DNA of 64,000 nt. It comes from Bacillus sp. FJAT-27916. Lineage in GTDB: Bacteria; Bacillota; Bacilli; Bacillales; Pradoshiaceae. Numbering within the stretch: the first letter of the stretch is position 1; each line of letters begins with the position of its first letter. Of the stretch, positions 8,247-16,348 are shown in pieces. The stretch is from positions 2,061,871 to 2,125,870 of the forward strand of contig NZ_LFZV01000001.1 in NCBI RefSeq assembly GCF_001183965.1, read 5' to 3'. The translations under genes were made by a program, and so were the position numbers. Under the pieces are notes generated by a model that saw nothing but the letters and a program-made list of their open reading frames with translations, made no database searches and had not been told where the DNA came from.

Positions 8247-9827
8247 TTATGCTCTTTCATAGACAATTCTCCCATTTACGACTGTCTTAACAGCACAGGC
8301 CCTTAACATATCTTCTGTCGTTCCAGTGAATAGATCACGGTCAAAGATGGAGAAGTCAGCCACATATCCTTTTTTAATCAGGCCGCGCTCATGCTCCTTG
8401 CAAATAGCCTGCGCACTTCCGACGGTATACATTTGGATAGCCTCGAAACGTGATATTTTCTCTTCAGGCAGATAACCATCATGTTGCTCACCCGGATTTT
8501 TCCGTTCAACCGCCGCATAAATCGTCCAGAGGGGATTGATATCCTCAACCGGTGCATCAGTGCCAGCCGCACACATGAATCCCTCGTTAATGAGCGAGCG
8601 GCAAGTGTAAGACCACCCTAGCCGATCAACCCCGAGACGGTCAATAACCCAAGGGAAATCTGATGGGACAAAGGCAGGCTGAAGATCAAGAACAACAGAA
8701 AGCTTCTTCATCCGTTCGATTAAATCAGAACGAAGAACACTGCAGTGAATCAAGCGGTCCCGCTTACCTGCTGGAGCTGGATATTTCTCAAGGACACTGA
8801 TCACTTGCTCTGCTGCCATATCCCCGATGATATGGACAGCGACGGTCTCATTGTACGACCTTGCCTGTTGAACCAATTTGGCAAGCTCTTCATCTGTCTG
8901 AATGAGAAGTCCTGTATGATCCGGATTATCCGCATACGGGCTTGATAGGGCAGCTGTAGATCCTCCAAATGCCCCATCAGCAAAGATTTTCATGGGGCCA
9001 GGTTCAATGAACGGTTCATCAAAATCGGGCTGATCATTCATCATTTTCTCAAAGACAGCATTATGGCGCAGCAAGGTTACCCGGAAATGATGTTCTTTCC
9101 CAATTGTTCGCTGAAGGGCGGTTAATGGATTCTGATATGGACCGAAATAATCCATATCCTCTGTGTGGGCACCTGTCAAACCATAGCTTTGCATTTGCCG
9201 GATTGCTCGCTCCAGTGCTTCGGTTAAGTAGGCAAGATACCCCTCTCCCATTTTCGGCTGGGCATCATTAACAGCGTTCATTGCTTGATCATATAATAAA
9301 CCATTTACGTTTCCATTCTCATCACGGCCGATCTCACCGCCTTGGGGTGCTATACTATGTTTATCGATTCCACCAGCTTTCAAGGCAGCTGTATTCGCTA
9401 AAGTCATATGGCGGCAGACGCGTGTCAACAGTACAGGTCCTGCATGAATGGCATCAAGTTCTTCTATAGAAGGAATCCGCTTATCTGAGAACTGATTCTC
9501 ATTCCATCCGTCACCAAACAGCCATTCTCCCTCAGAGGTAATATTAGCTGCTTGCCGAAGAAGTTCGAGCATTTCTTCCGCTGACTTAGCTTGGGATAAA
9601 TCCAGCCTCATCAGCTTTTCTCCCTGATTGAGCAGGTGAATATGACTGTCAACAAAGCCAGGATACATAGCCGCTCCATTCAAATCCACACACTCATCAG
9701 CCTCTTGCTTCAAATCAATGAGCTTTCCAGCATCAACAATGATGCCATCTTCCACTAGAACGGCTTCCACCGTCTCCATCTCCCGCTCCATTGTATAAAT
9801 GGGCCCCCCGTACCAAAGCTGTTTCAT
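8247..9827 (-). CDS. ytcJ: YtcJ-like amidohydrolase (Amidohydro_3)
   Basis: A 526-aa metal-dependent hydrolase, close in length to B. subtilis YtcJ. Motifs run in family order: GFVDSHIHLL (metal-binding HxH), FADGAFGGSTAAL, VAVHIIGDMA, LIHCSVLRSDLI and AGTDAPVEDINPLWTIYAA. It lacks a signal peptide, so it is cytoplasmic. The natural substrate of this group is unknown; relatives hydrolyse amide or N-acyl bonds. The start follows AGGGG. It lies 67 bases upstream of the thioredoxin-like gene in the same direction and may share its transcript. Confidence 0.92.
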   Translation of the reverse strand: MKQLWYGGPIYTMEREMETVEAVLVEDGIIVDAGKLIDLKQEADECVDLNGAAMYPGFVDSHIHLLNQGEKLMRLDLSQAKSAEEMLELLRQAANITSEGEWLFGDGWNENQFSDKRIPSIEELDAIHAGPVLLTRVCRHMTLANTAALKAGGIDKHSIAPQGGEIGRDENGNVNGLLYDQAMNAVNDAQPKMGEGYLAYLTEALERAIRQMQSYGLTGAHTEDMDYFGPYQNPLTALQRTIGKEHHFRVTLLRHNAVFEKMMNDQPDFDEPFIEPGPMKIFADGAFGGSTAALSSPYADNPDHTGLLIQTDEELAKLVQQARSYNETVAVHIIGDMAAEQVISVLEKYPAPAGKRDRLIHCSVLRSDLIERMKKLSVVLDLQPAFVPSDFPWVIDRLGVDRLGWSYTCRSLINEGFMCAAGTDAPVEDINPLWTIYAAVERKNPGEQHDGYLPEEKISRFEAIQMYTVGSAQAICKEHERGLIKKGYVADFSIFDRDLFTGTTEDMLRACAVKTVVNGRIVYERA

Positions 9828-10039
9828 TTTCTCTATCCCCTTTTATTCGAGGAATCTATCCTCGTCTCTGCCTATTTTTACTATTGTATAAAACTTGGAA
9901 GAATATGGTCAATCCGTTTGTTTACTAAAGATATATGATGGAAAATTGCGATTGTTGCCAAAAGAACATATTGTATAATAGTAAGTGTATTTATTCACAT
10001 TGACCGATATTTATATAAAACAAGAAGGGTCTGATAGCC

Positions 10040-10774
10040 ATGGCGAAACATACAGGGAGCAAGCTCACCGCCTTGAGACAGCTGGCTACGGAAGCTTTCC
10101 TTTTTCTAGGTATGGCTGCATTTATCTTCTGGCTTATCCAAAAATGGAACCCTCAGTTCTTCCCAGTTCTATTGACGGGAGACAGGGATGCGCTTGAGCA
10201 GATGATTCAACATGAAACCGGCTTTTATGCTGTCTTATTTACGATTGGACTTGAATACATCCAAACCTTCTCCATAATCATTCCAGGGGCACCGGTCAAT
10301 ATTGCTGCGGGACTTGTATTAGGCGGATTCATCGGTACCATTGTTTGTACAATAGGATTCGTCTCGGCTAATGTCGCTGTATTTGCACTGGCCAGAAAAT
10401 TACACGGTTTATTGGAGCGCTTTATTCCTTCAACAGGTAAGATAAATCCGAGATGGAAGTTTATCAGTGAATCTGAACATCCTTCCTTGATGATTATCTT
10501 AGCTTATGGGATTCCCATCATGCCCAATGGCTTTATCCCATACATAGCAGCCAAATCGTCCATATCCACAAAAGGCTTTTCATGGGCTGTTTTCTTCGGC
10601 GGTTTTCCAGGCATCATGTTCAGCAATTTTATGGGGCATTTCATCGTTCGCGGTCATTACAAGAACGCCATCATTCTCGGTCTCATATGGATCGGGTGTT
10701 TTATCCTGTTTCTCATGAACCGGAACCATCTCTATAAATGGGCTGCTAAAACCCAGAAAAAAAGAAAGAGCTAA
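10040..10774 (+). CDS. TVP38/TMEM64 (DedA-like) membrane protein
   Basis: A 244-aa integral membrane protein. After a cytoplasmic N-terminus it has the TVP38/TMEM64 core: GLEYIQTFSIIIPGAPVNIAAGLVLGG, then AYGIPIMPNGFIPYIAAKSSI, a re-entrant-helix signature of the SNARE-associated/DedA superfamily. Superfamily members act in membrane homeostasis and lipid flipping; this one is uncharacterised. The ATG at 10040 follows GAAGGG at a rather long 11-nt spacing. The stop codon lies inside the stem of its terminator. Confidence 0.9.
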   Translation: MAKHTGSKLTALRQLATEAFLFLGMAAFIFWLIQKWNPQFFPVLLTGDRDALEQMIQHETGFYAVLFTIGLEYIQTFSIIIPGAPVNIAAGLVLGGFIGTIVCTIGFVSANVAVFALARKLHGLLERFIPSTGKINPRWKFISESEHPSLMIILAYGIPIMPNGFIPYIAAKSSISTKGFSWAVFFGGFPGIMFSNFMGHFIVRGHYKNAIILGLIWIGCFILFLMNRNHLYKWAAKTQKKRKS

Positions 10775-10812
10775 TTCCTCTATGACTTTTTGAGGCGTTA
10801 GCTCTTTTGGTT
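10764..10812. terminator. Bidirectional terminator between convergent genes
   Basis: Stem AAAGAGCTAA..CCTC / GAGG..TTAGCTCTTT is followed on the plus strand by TTTTGGTTTTT and preceded by an A-rich run. It can serve both the TVP38 gene and the convergent gene ending at 10836. Confidence 0.75.
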
Positions 10813-10835
10813 TTTCCTATTTTGGTGTCGTTATG

Positions 10836-11273
10836 TTACGAATTACGTATTAATTTACCTGAAACGTTTGCCGGTCCGGAAATGGTAATATCCCCTTGTT
10901 CTGGCTGAGTGTTAGATACAAAGACTTGGAAAACATGATGTCCTGCTGATACATTCGTTAGAACCGTTTGAAATTTCGTGGTCATCTCGAGTGGCTCGTC
11001 CTCATTATTAGAAATGGATTCCTGTGTGGTGCTTCCGACCGTCGTACCATCCATTCTGACCTCGATTTGAAGAGTTGGTTGATTAGGTTGGTTGCTTCTT
11101 AATTCCACATTCGTAACATCCCACCCTACAGTTGTCAGCAACTCAACAAAGTTTACTGGATTATCAATAAATAAGCCGAATTCCATAATACGCCGTGGTG
11201 TTGACGTTACAGGAATGGATACACCATTTCTTAAATTTGTTAGTATGCTTCGGTTATAGTTAATCAAAGCCAT
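10836..11273 (-). CDS. Hypothetical beta-rich protein
   Basis: A 145-aa protein starting MALINYNRSILTNLRNG at an ATG 7 nt after GGGGG; the open frame extends 21 codons further upstream without support. It lacks a signal peptide and a membrane segment. The alternating hydrophobic pattern and late motifs (TVLTNVSAGHHVFQVFVSN, ITISGPANVSGKL) suggest an all-beta jelly-roll fold of the kind seen in spore or exosporium surface proteins. That is an inference only. No catalytic residues are recognised. It is monocistronic. Confidence 0.7.
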   Translation of the reverse strand: MALINYNRSILTNLRNGVSIPVTSTPRRIMEFGLFIDNPVNFVELLTTVGWDVTNVELRSNQPNQPTLQIEVRMDGTTVGSTTQESISNNEDEPLEMTTKFQTVLTNVSAGHHVFQVFVSNTQPEQGDITISGPANVSGKLIRNS

Positions 11274-11380
11274 ACTTATTCCCCCTTTCTGATTTATATT
11301 ACATACTATGTGTGCAGAAAGGGATTGCCTGTACAAGCTCCTAAATCAATTTTCAACGTATGAATCATTTTCATTCACAC

Positions 11381-11413
11381 AAAAACCCCCTCCAATGTAT
11401 AAATTGGAAGGGG
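11381..11413 (-). terminator. Terminator of the threonine aldolase gene
   Basis: Stem CCCC-TCCAAT / ATTGGA-GGGG with one bulge. On the minus strand TTTTTGTG follows, 10 bases past the stop codon. Confidence 0.85.
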
Positions 11414-11423
11414 CATTCTCGAT

Positions 11424-12482
11424 TCACGCAAAGGCAATATTCTTATTCTTCCTATTCTTCCTAAGACACTTTACATCCTCAATAAAGGCATCAACCATCA
11501 ATTCCCTCGTTGCCCAGGAGGTTATCAAACGGATGGCGGAAGATTCCTCGTCTACTTGCTCCCACACATAAAAGGAATAGTTCTCCTTAAGCTCAAGAAT
11601 AACGCTGTCTGGAAGAATAGGGAAGAGCTGGTTTGTTGAAGTTTCCGCTAGGAAGGAGATGCCGTTTCTCTTCAATCCCTCTTGAAGCTTCATCGCCATG
11701 TGATTAGCATGGTCAGCTAAATCCCAATATAAATGGCCTTTAAACAGCTCTAAAAACTGGATGCCAAGGATCCGGCTTTTTGCCAGCATGGCCCCTTTTT
11801 GCTTCATTAAATAACGAAAGTCCTCCTTAAGCTCCTCCCGCTGAATCACAAGAGCCTCTCCCATCATTGCACCATTTTTCGTCCCGCCGATATAAAAGGC
11901 ATCTGGATACACGGCAAACTCAGCCAATGTCATATCGTTATTTGAAGACATGAGGGCGGAGCCAAGTCTTGCTCCATCTACATATAAATAAAGCTGGTTT
12001 TGTTCACAGACCGTTTTTAAAGCCTGCAGTTCCTTTTTTGTATAAATCGTACCTAGCTCAGTCGGATTCGAGATATAAACGAGCTTAGGCATGACTGTAT
12101 GTTCGTCCGGATGTTTTGCGAGAACAGCTTCCACCTGATTTGGCTTAAGCTTGCCATCTTCTCCCGGTACGGTAATCACTTTATGGCCAGTTGCTTCAAT
12201 AGCACCCGCTTCATTGACATAAATATGGCCCGTATGCGGTGCGATGACAGCATGATGTGGCTTTAGAAAGGCAGAAATGGCTGTAAGATTTGTTTGGGTT
12301 CCCCCAGTCAGTAAATGAATATCTACAGCTGGATTTTGAATTTGTTCCTTTAACAGCCGGATGGCCTCTTGCGTATAGGAATCATACCCATAACCCTCTT
12401 CCTGCTCATAATTTGATTCTGCCATTGCCTTCAAGATGGCTGGATGGGCAACTTCACTATAATCATTTTTGAAACTATACAT
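11424..12482 (-). CDS. Threonine aldolase / beta-eliminating lyase family PLP enzyme
   Basis: A 352-aa fold-type I PLP enzyme. It opens with the family sequence MYSFKNDYSEVAHPAILKAM. Later it has LLTGGTQTNLTAI (cofactor phosphate loop), YVDGARLGSAL (Asp for the pyridine N) and FYIGGTKNGAMMGEAL, with the Schiff-base lysine in GGTKNG. It probably cleaves L-threonine or L-allo-threonine to glycine and acetaldehyde. The length suits the low-specificity aldolase group. GGAGG lies 9 nt before the ATG, and a terminator follows the gene. Confidence 0.92.
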   Translation of the reverse strand: MYSFKNDYSEVAHPAILKAMAESNYEQEEGYGYDSYTQEAIRLLKEQIQNPAVDIHLLTGGTQTNLTAISAFLKPHHAVIAPHTGHIYVNEAGAIEATGHKVITVPGEDGKLKPNQVEAVLAKHPDEHTVMPKLVYISNPTELGTIYTKKELQALKTVCEQNQLYLYVDGARLGSALMSSNNDMTLAEFAVYPDAFYIGGTKNGAMMGEALVIQREELKEDFRYLMKQKGAMLAKSRILGIQFLELFKGHLYWDLADHANHMAMKLQEGLKRNGISFLAETSTNQLFPILPDSVILELKENYSFYVWEQVDEESSAIRLITSWATRELMVDAFIEDVKCLRKNRKNKNIAFA

Positions 12483-12590
12483 ATTGCACTGCCTCCACTG
12501 TTAACATTCTAAAGTCTGTTATTTTAGAATAAGGAAAAAACAGCCTCTTTTCAACCACTTTTACTTGAAGCAATAGAAATGAAGGCTTAC

Positions 12591-12622
12591 AAAAAGGCCC
12601 TGAATGAAAACAGAGCCTTTTC
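12591..12622 (-). terminator. Terminator of the ZIP transporter gene
   Basis: Stem AAAGGC-CTG / CAG-GCCTTTT. On the minus strand the hairpin is followed by TTTTTGTAAG. It lies about 50 bases past the ZIP stop. Confidence 0.8.
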
Positions 12623-12669
12623 TCTCTATTCATGTGAATGGAATGCACAAGCTTGAACAGAGGCGCAGT

Positions 12670-13398
12670 TCATCCGGAGAAATAATCAAGGATAAGCGAA
12701 AGCAGCAATCCAAAAGCGGTAATCAATCCAGTACTCGGGCCGCTGTTTTCATAGGCTTCCGGCATCATCGTCGATGAGACCATAGCGATTATCCCTCCTG
12801 CCGCAAAGGCTGCAATGCCGCCCATAATGGATTCCGATGCTGCAGACAGAAAGACATATCCACAGAAGGAGGCCAGCGCTGATATAAGGATAACAGCAAT
12901 CCACAGGACATAAATCTTCCAAGCAGGATACCCGCCCTTCTTCAATCCGGTCGTGCTGGAAAGTCCCTCGGGGATATTGCTAATAAAAATCGCTGCAACG
13001 AGCATCCAACTGACTGAAGGCCCCGCAAGCAGACTTGCTCCAATCATGATGGACTCCGGTATAGCATCCATCACCGTGCCGATAAAAATGGAAAAACCTC
13101 CTTCACCTTGACTGCCAGATCTTTTCCGCTCTCCAGCCCCTCTTTTAGAAATATAGGAATTCAGCAGTGTAAAGGTTATAGCACCAATCATGAATCCAAT
13201 CGAAACAGACAAAATCTCGCCTTTTTCAACATAATCGCCCAATAATTCATAGGCAGCAGCTCCGATTAATACACCTGTTCCAAAAGCCATCACATACCCA
13301 ATCATTTTTCCAGACAAATGAAACACCATGGCTAGGATCGCACCGACAAATACTGCTGAACCAGAAACAGCTCCCCACATGGCAGCTGACCACATCAT
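12670..13398 (-). CDS. ZIP family metal transporter
   Basis: A 242-aa membrane protein with about 7-8 hydrophobic segments. The ZIP-type metal path is marked by GTVMDAIPESIMIG (HNxPEG-like helix IV position) and ISNIPEGLSSTTGLKKGG (helix V, NIPEG). A variable loop (SKRGAGERKRSGSQGEGG) sits before helix IV. It should import zinc or another divalent metal. GGAGG is 6 nt before tandem ATG codons. No Zur- or Mn-type box was recognised upstream. Confidence 0.9.
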   Translation of the reverse strand: MMWSAAMWGAVSGSAVFVGAILAMVFHLSGKMIGYVMAFGTGVLIGAAAYELLGDYVEKGEILSVSIGFMIGAITFTLLNSYISKRGAGERKRSGSQGEGGFSIFIGTVMDAIPESIMIGASLLAGPSVSWMLVAAIFISNIPEGLSSTTGLKKGGYPAWKIYVLWIAVILISALASFCGYVFLSAASESIMGGIAAFAAGGIIAMVSSTMMPEAYENSGPSTGLITAFGLLLSLILDYFSG

Positions 13399-13741
13399 AT
13401 GCAGCCTCCTTCCATTCAGGTTTACATTCTCTCCTCAACATTAGCTAAATCTAGGTGAAATAAACCTTTCCCTTTAAAACAACGATGATACCTATATATT
13501 GCCCTGATTAACGATGAGCTGCTCAAAAATGCTTGAAATTAGGAGAAAAGGCAATTCTATGCCTAAAGGAACAGGGGGTTAAAGAGGGTTCATAATGATG
13601 TGACAATTCTAAAGGAGCATATGGAAACGAAACTTCAATCAACTAGATGAGCTATGAATGATTGCCTTTATAGAATGAAATCTTCAAAAGAGGAAGGCCT
13701 TGAAGAGGTTAAATGGAGGATAAGCATCATTTTATCCAAAT
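13399..13741. other. Intergenic region between ZIP and GH68 genes
   Basis: About 340 bases between two minus-strand genes. It should contain the promoter of the ZIP gene. I found no additional supported ORF; the longest start-RBS-like site gives only seven codons. Confidence 0.3.
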
Positions 13742-13782
13742 AAAAAAAGGTCTCACAAAAGATTTAATCTTTTGCAGGACCT
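13742..13782 (-). terminator. Terminator of GH68 gene A
   Basis: A long stem AGGTC..CAAAAGAT / ATCTTTTG..GACCT. On the minus strand it is followed by TTTTTTTATTT. It lies 50 bases past the stop of the GH68 gene. Confidence 0.85.
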
Positions 13783-13831
13783 CATTAAACGAATCTTTCA
13801 AACGGTCAGCGCTTAAATGCCGTCACATTTC

Positions 13832-15526
13832 TTATTTATTCTTTTTCTTTTTCTTCTTTTTGTTCTTTTTATCACAGTCACATTCCTTGTCCTTTTTATG
13901 ACAATCACATTTCTTTTGATCCTTCTTATTGCCTTTTCCATTGTGTCCGTGATGATGGTCTACATCATCATGATGTTTATGACCATGTCTTCTTCCGTGC
14001 TTGTGATTTCCTTTGCAATCATCATAATCATCATCGTGATCATTCTTGTCTTCCTCACAATCGAGATTACATTTAGGGCTTTCTGATTGCGCCAACATGA
14101 CTAAGCCATATGGCAATTCATTGACCACTGCAGTCGTGGTGCCTGATACCTCTAATTGTATGGTCGGCGCTAACGTACCCCCAAAGTGAGCAAATTGGAA
14201 GCTGGCCGGCAATAAACCTACTTCATCAATGCTGATTCCTTGCAGGTTAAAGTTATCGATGAAGCTTAAGACCGAGAAGTCCGGAAGAACAAGCCAGGAA
14301 TAAGCCTGGTACTCCTCCTGCGGCGGGTTCGCTAAGACAAGTCCGCCATTATTTAAAGGGACATAATTTCCGCGCAGGCCGCTTGCAACAAACCCATATA
14401 ACCCATCCGGTCCAGGTCCGGGAACTAGTCCAGGAGCAAAAGTGAACTTATGGCTATCCGTGAATAAATAGTAATTTCCACCTCTTACAACGATATGAGG
14501 GCGCTCTGTTTGCTGGTTATTGCAGCTTGCTTCAAGGAGCGCAGGGAGAAGCTCCCATTCGGAATACTCATAATTCCGAAGCAGCGCGATTCCGATATTA
14601 CCGGTATAATACCTCGCCTCCTCCGGTACATTAGGACCGCAATCGACATCACTCGCCGTCCCCGCTACATTCCCTTCAAATAATAAATATTCGCATCCAG
14701 TTGCAGGATCCTTGAAGAAGAATGGGTCGCGGAATGCATAAATAATGCCGCCGCTGGATTGCTCTTGTGTTTGATATAGTACACCATCCGGCTCAAGAAT
14801 GATTTCATGAGGAGCAAAGTTCACAAATCTAACCCCATCTAAGTCTGAGATATAATCACTGCTTGATAAGGCAATGCGTTGTTCATATGTGATTTGTGCT
14901 TCTCCTCTTCTTCCTGTTGCCGTGTAGAAATAATAGATACGGCCATCATCATCAAGCATAGCGGACCCAGCCCATTGTCTTGAACCAAAGGCTGTCCCTT
15001 CCTCAAATAAGGCGCCCCCTTGAATCCAATCATAGCCGTTTCGAGAATAGAAATAAGCGATTCGTGCGATATCATGACGCTTACCTGGAAGGACGCTCCT
15101 TGGTGCTGATAAGGCGAATAAGACTCTCCACCCGCCTGGCAGTTCTGCAACAGAACCATCCTTCGTCATCAGCGGCCACATATCCCATATATTTAAATCC
15201 GGCGATATACGAGGGAAAGGTTCATTAATGACACTCGATACATTGGTAGAAGTGATTCTAATTTGTTCCGATTGCTCCCTTGTCCAAGAAGATGGAACGG
15301 CATCTAAGTGTTCTTCTAAACAGCATTCGTAATCTTTAACCGGGTCATAATGACAAAAATCTCTGACTTGCTTTTTTGAAAAACTTCTAAAAGTGACTGG
15401 CATATTACCTGATGAGCCACTCGGAAAATTCCGATTACTGATGTTTCCTGTTGGTTGATTCGTGTTTCCAGGAACAGGGAAATATTGCCTGCACCCCTTC
15501 ATATGATGATGATTATTATTAGTCAT
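13832..15526 (-). CDS. GH68 fructosyltransferase (levansucrase type) with Cys/His/Asp/Lys-rich tail, copy A
   Basis: A 564-aa protein. Residues about 95-480 form a GH68 five-blade propeller: nucleophile D115 in IWDMWPL, WAGSA at 185-189, transition-state Asp D267 in FRDPFFF and acid/base E341 in QQTERPHIV. YLFTDSHK and GGTLAPTIQLE also match. The sequence resembles proteobacterial levansucrases (Zymomonas, Gluconacetobacter) more than B. subtilis SacB. It should split sucrose and build fructan. There is no signal peptide. A Cys-rich leader (KGCRQYFPVPG, ECCLEEH) precedes the domain, and residues 486-564 are a low-complexity tail of Asp, His, Lys and Cys pairs ending in a poly-Lys run. AAGGGG lies about 10 nt before the ATG, with a sigma-K-like promoter upstream. 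Spore-surface localisation is an inference. Confidence 0.92.
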   Translation of the reverse strand: MTNNNHHHMKGCRQYFPVPGNTNQPTGNISNRNFPSGSSGNMPVTFRSFSKKQVRDFCHYDPVKDYECCLEEHLDAVPSSWTREQSEQIRITSTNVSSVINEPFPRISPDLNIWDMWPLMTKDGSVAELPGGWRVLFALSAPRSVLPGKRHDIARIAYFYSRNGYDWIQGGALFEEGTAFGSRQWAGSAMLDDDGRIYYFYTATGRRGEAQITYEQRIALSSSDYISDLDGVRFVNFAPHEIILEPDGVLYQTQEQSSGGIIYAFRDPFFFKDPATGCEYLLFEGNVAGTASDVDCGPNVPEEARYYTGNIGIALLRNYEYSEWELLPALLEASCNNQQTERPHIVVRGGNYYLFTDSHKFTFAPGLVPGPGPDGLYGFVASGLRGNYVPLNNGGLVLANPPQEEYQAYSWLVLPDFSVLSFIDNFNLQGISIDEVGLLPASFQFAHFGGTLAPTIQLEVSGTTTAVVNELPYGLVMLAQSESPKCNLDCEEDKNDHDDDYDDCKGNHKHGRRHGHKHHDDVDHHHGHNGKGNKKDQKKCDCHKKDKECDCDKKNKKKKKKKNK

Positions 15527-15867
15527 TTAAAAACGCCCCTTCGATTTTGTAATACAAGCTGACAATAACCACTTTATGAATGTGCGGAAATATTGTTTCC
15601 GTTATTAACCTAGAATCTATACATATTTTAAAAACTTTATATAATCGCCGCTTAAAAGACGAAATAACAAACAGCCCGCCCGCACAGACAAAGGCATAAA
15701 GCCTATCACTTCCCCCAACCGGATGGTGCATGACCAGAAAAAGCAGTCCTACTGTCCATGCTCCCTTTGAAATAGCTTACATGGAATCGGAAATATCCAC
15801 GATAGGCATATAATGCGCCAAAAGAAAATATGTTGTACAAACTAGCTATAAATATGGAGGGGAATAC
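15527..15867. other. Divergent promoter region between GH68 gene A and the small plus-strand gene
   Basis: About 340 bases with open frames on the minus strand that lack RBSs and overlap each other; I regard them as chance. The left end holds the sigma-K-like promoter of GH68 gene A. No clear promoter was fixed for the plus-strand gene, although a TATAAT occurs at about 15810. Confidence 0.35.
15570..15596 (-). promoter_or_regulatory. Sigma-K-like promoter of GH68 gene A
   Basis: On the minus strand AC (15596-15595), 16 nt, then CATAAAGTG (15578-15570), against the mother-cell sigma-K consensus AC-N16/17-CATAnnnTA. There is one mismatch, in the last base. It ends 44 bases before the start codon. 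The same geometry is found before the paralogue. Confidence 0.45.
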
Positions 15868-16254
15868 ATGAATGATATTCTGATAACGGCAGACATGATG
15901 GCTCGTTACCATTCTCTAAGCAAAGAAAAAAAGGCGATAGAAGATGAAATGAACGTCTTGAAGGAAGTCTTTCATCAATTCTTTGACAAGCAGGCAGGAG
16001 TGAATCAAAAAGGAGAGTTAATAGAAGAAGGGCTTAAGCTGCAACGACAAATTAGAAAGACAGAAAAATATCTTCCAGAGCCCACGGTGCAGAAACTAGA
16101 GGAGCTGAAAATGAAGGATCTCATTAAGGTAATCAAAATCCCTGATGAAGAGAAGATTAACGCCTCCATTAAACTAGGCTTCATGCGAGAAGAAGATTTA
16201 GAAGGGTGTAAGGCTATCTATTATTCAAAGGCCATCTCCATAAAACAAACATAA
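15868..16254 (+). CDS. Hypothetical coiled-coil-like protein
   Basis: A 128-aa charged protein, largely helical. Residues about 15-75 have a heptad-like pattern of Leu/Ile with Lys/Glu (SKEKKAIEDEMNVLKEVF..., EEGLKLQRQIRKTEKYL). GGAGGGG lies 5 nt before the ATG, so this is very likely a real gene. No family is recognised. It points opposite to the two GH68 genes that flank it, so the pair brackets it like a duplication around a resident gene. It has no signal peptide. Confidence 0.75.
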   Translation: MNDILITADMMARYHSLSKEKKAIEDEMNVLKEVFHQFFDKQAGVNQKGELIEEGLKLQRQIRKTEKYLPEPTVQKLEELKMKDLIKVIKIPDEEKINASIKLGFMREEDLEGCKAIYYSKAISIKQT

Positions 16255-16277
16255 TATCTATCAGTCTCTCTATTCAC

Positions 16278-16317
16278 TAAAAAGAGAAAAGGTCTTGCAA
16301 AACAACCCTGCAAGACC
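16278..16317 (-). terminator. Terminator of GH68 gene B
   Basis: A perfect 9-bp stem GGTCTTGCA / TGCAAGACC at 16291-16317. On the minus strand it is followed by TTTTCTCTTTTT. It may also slow the convergent plus-strand gene ending at 16254. Confidence 0.8.
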
Positions 16318-16348
16318 CCTTCCTTCGATTCATTTTGTCAATTATACA

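Noticed and set aside
13817-14086. Hydrophobic plus-strand frame opposite the GH68 A tail
   Set aside because: It is the antisense image of the Lys/Asp/His-rich tail, which gives Phe/Leu/Ile-rich nonsense; no RBS.
15519-15912. Two overlapping minus-strand frames upstream of GH68 gene A
   Set aside because: They overlap in different frames, lack RBSs and cover the sigma-K-like promoter. Treated as chance.
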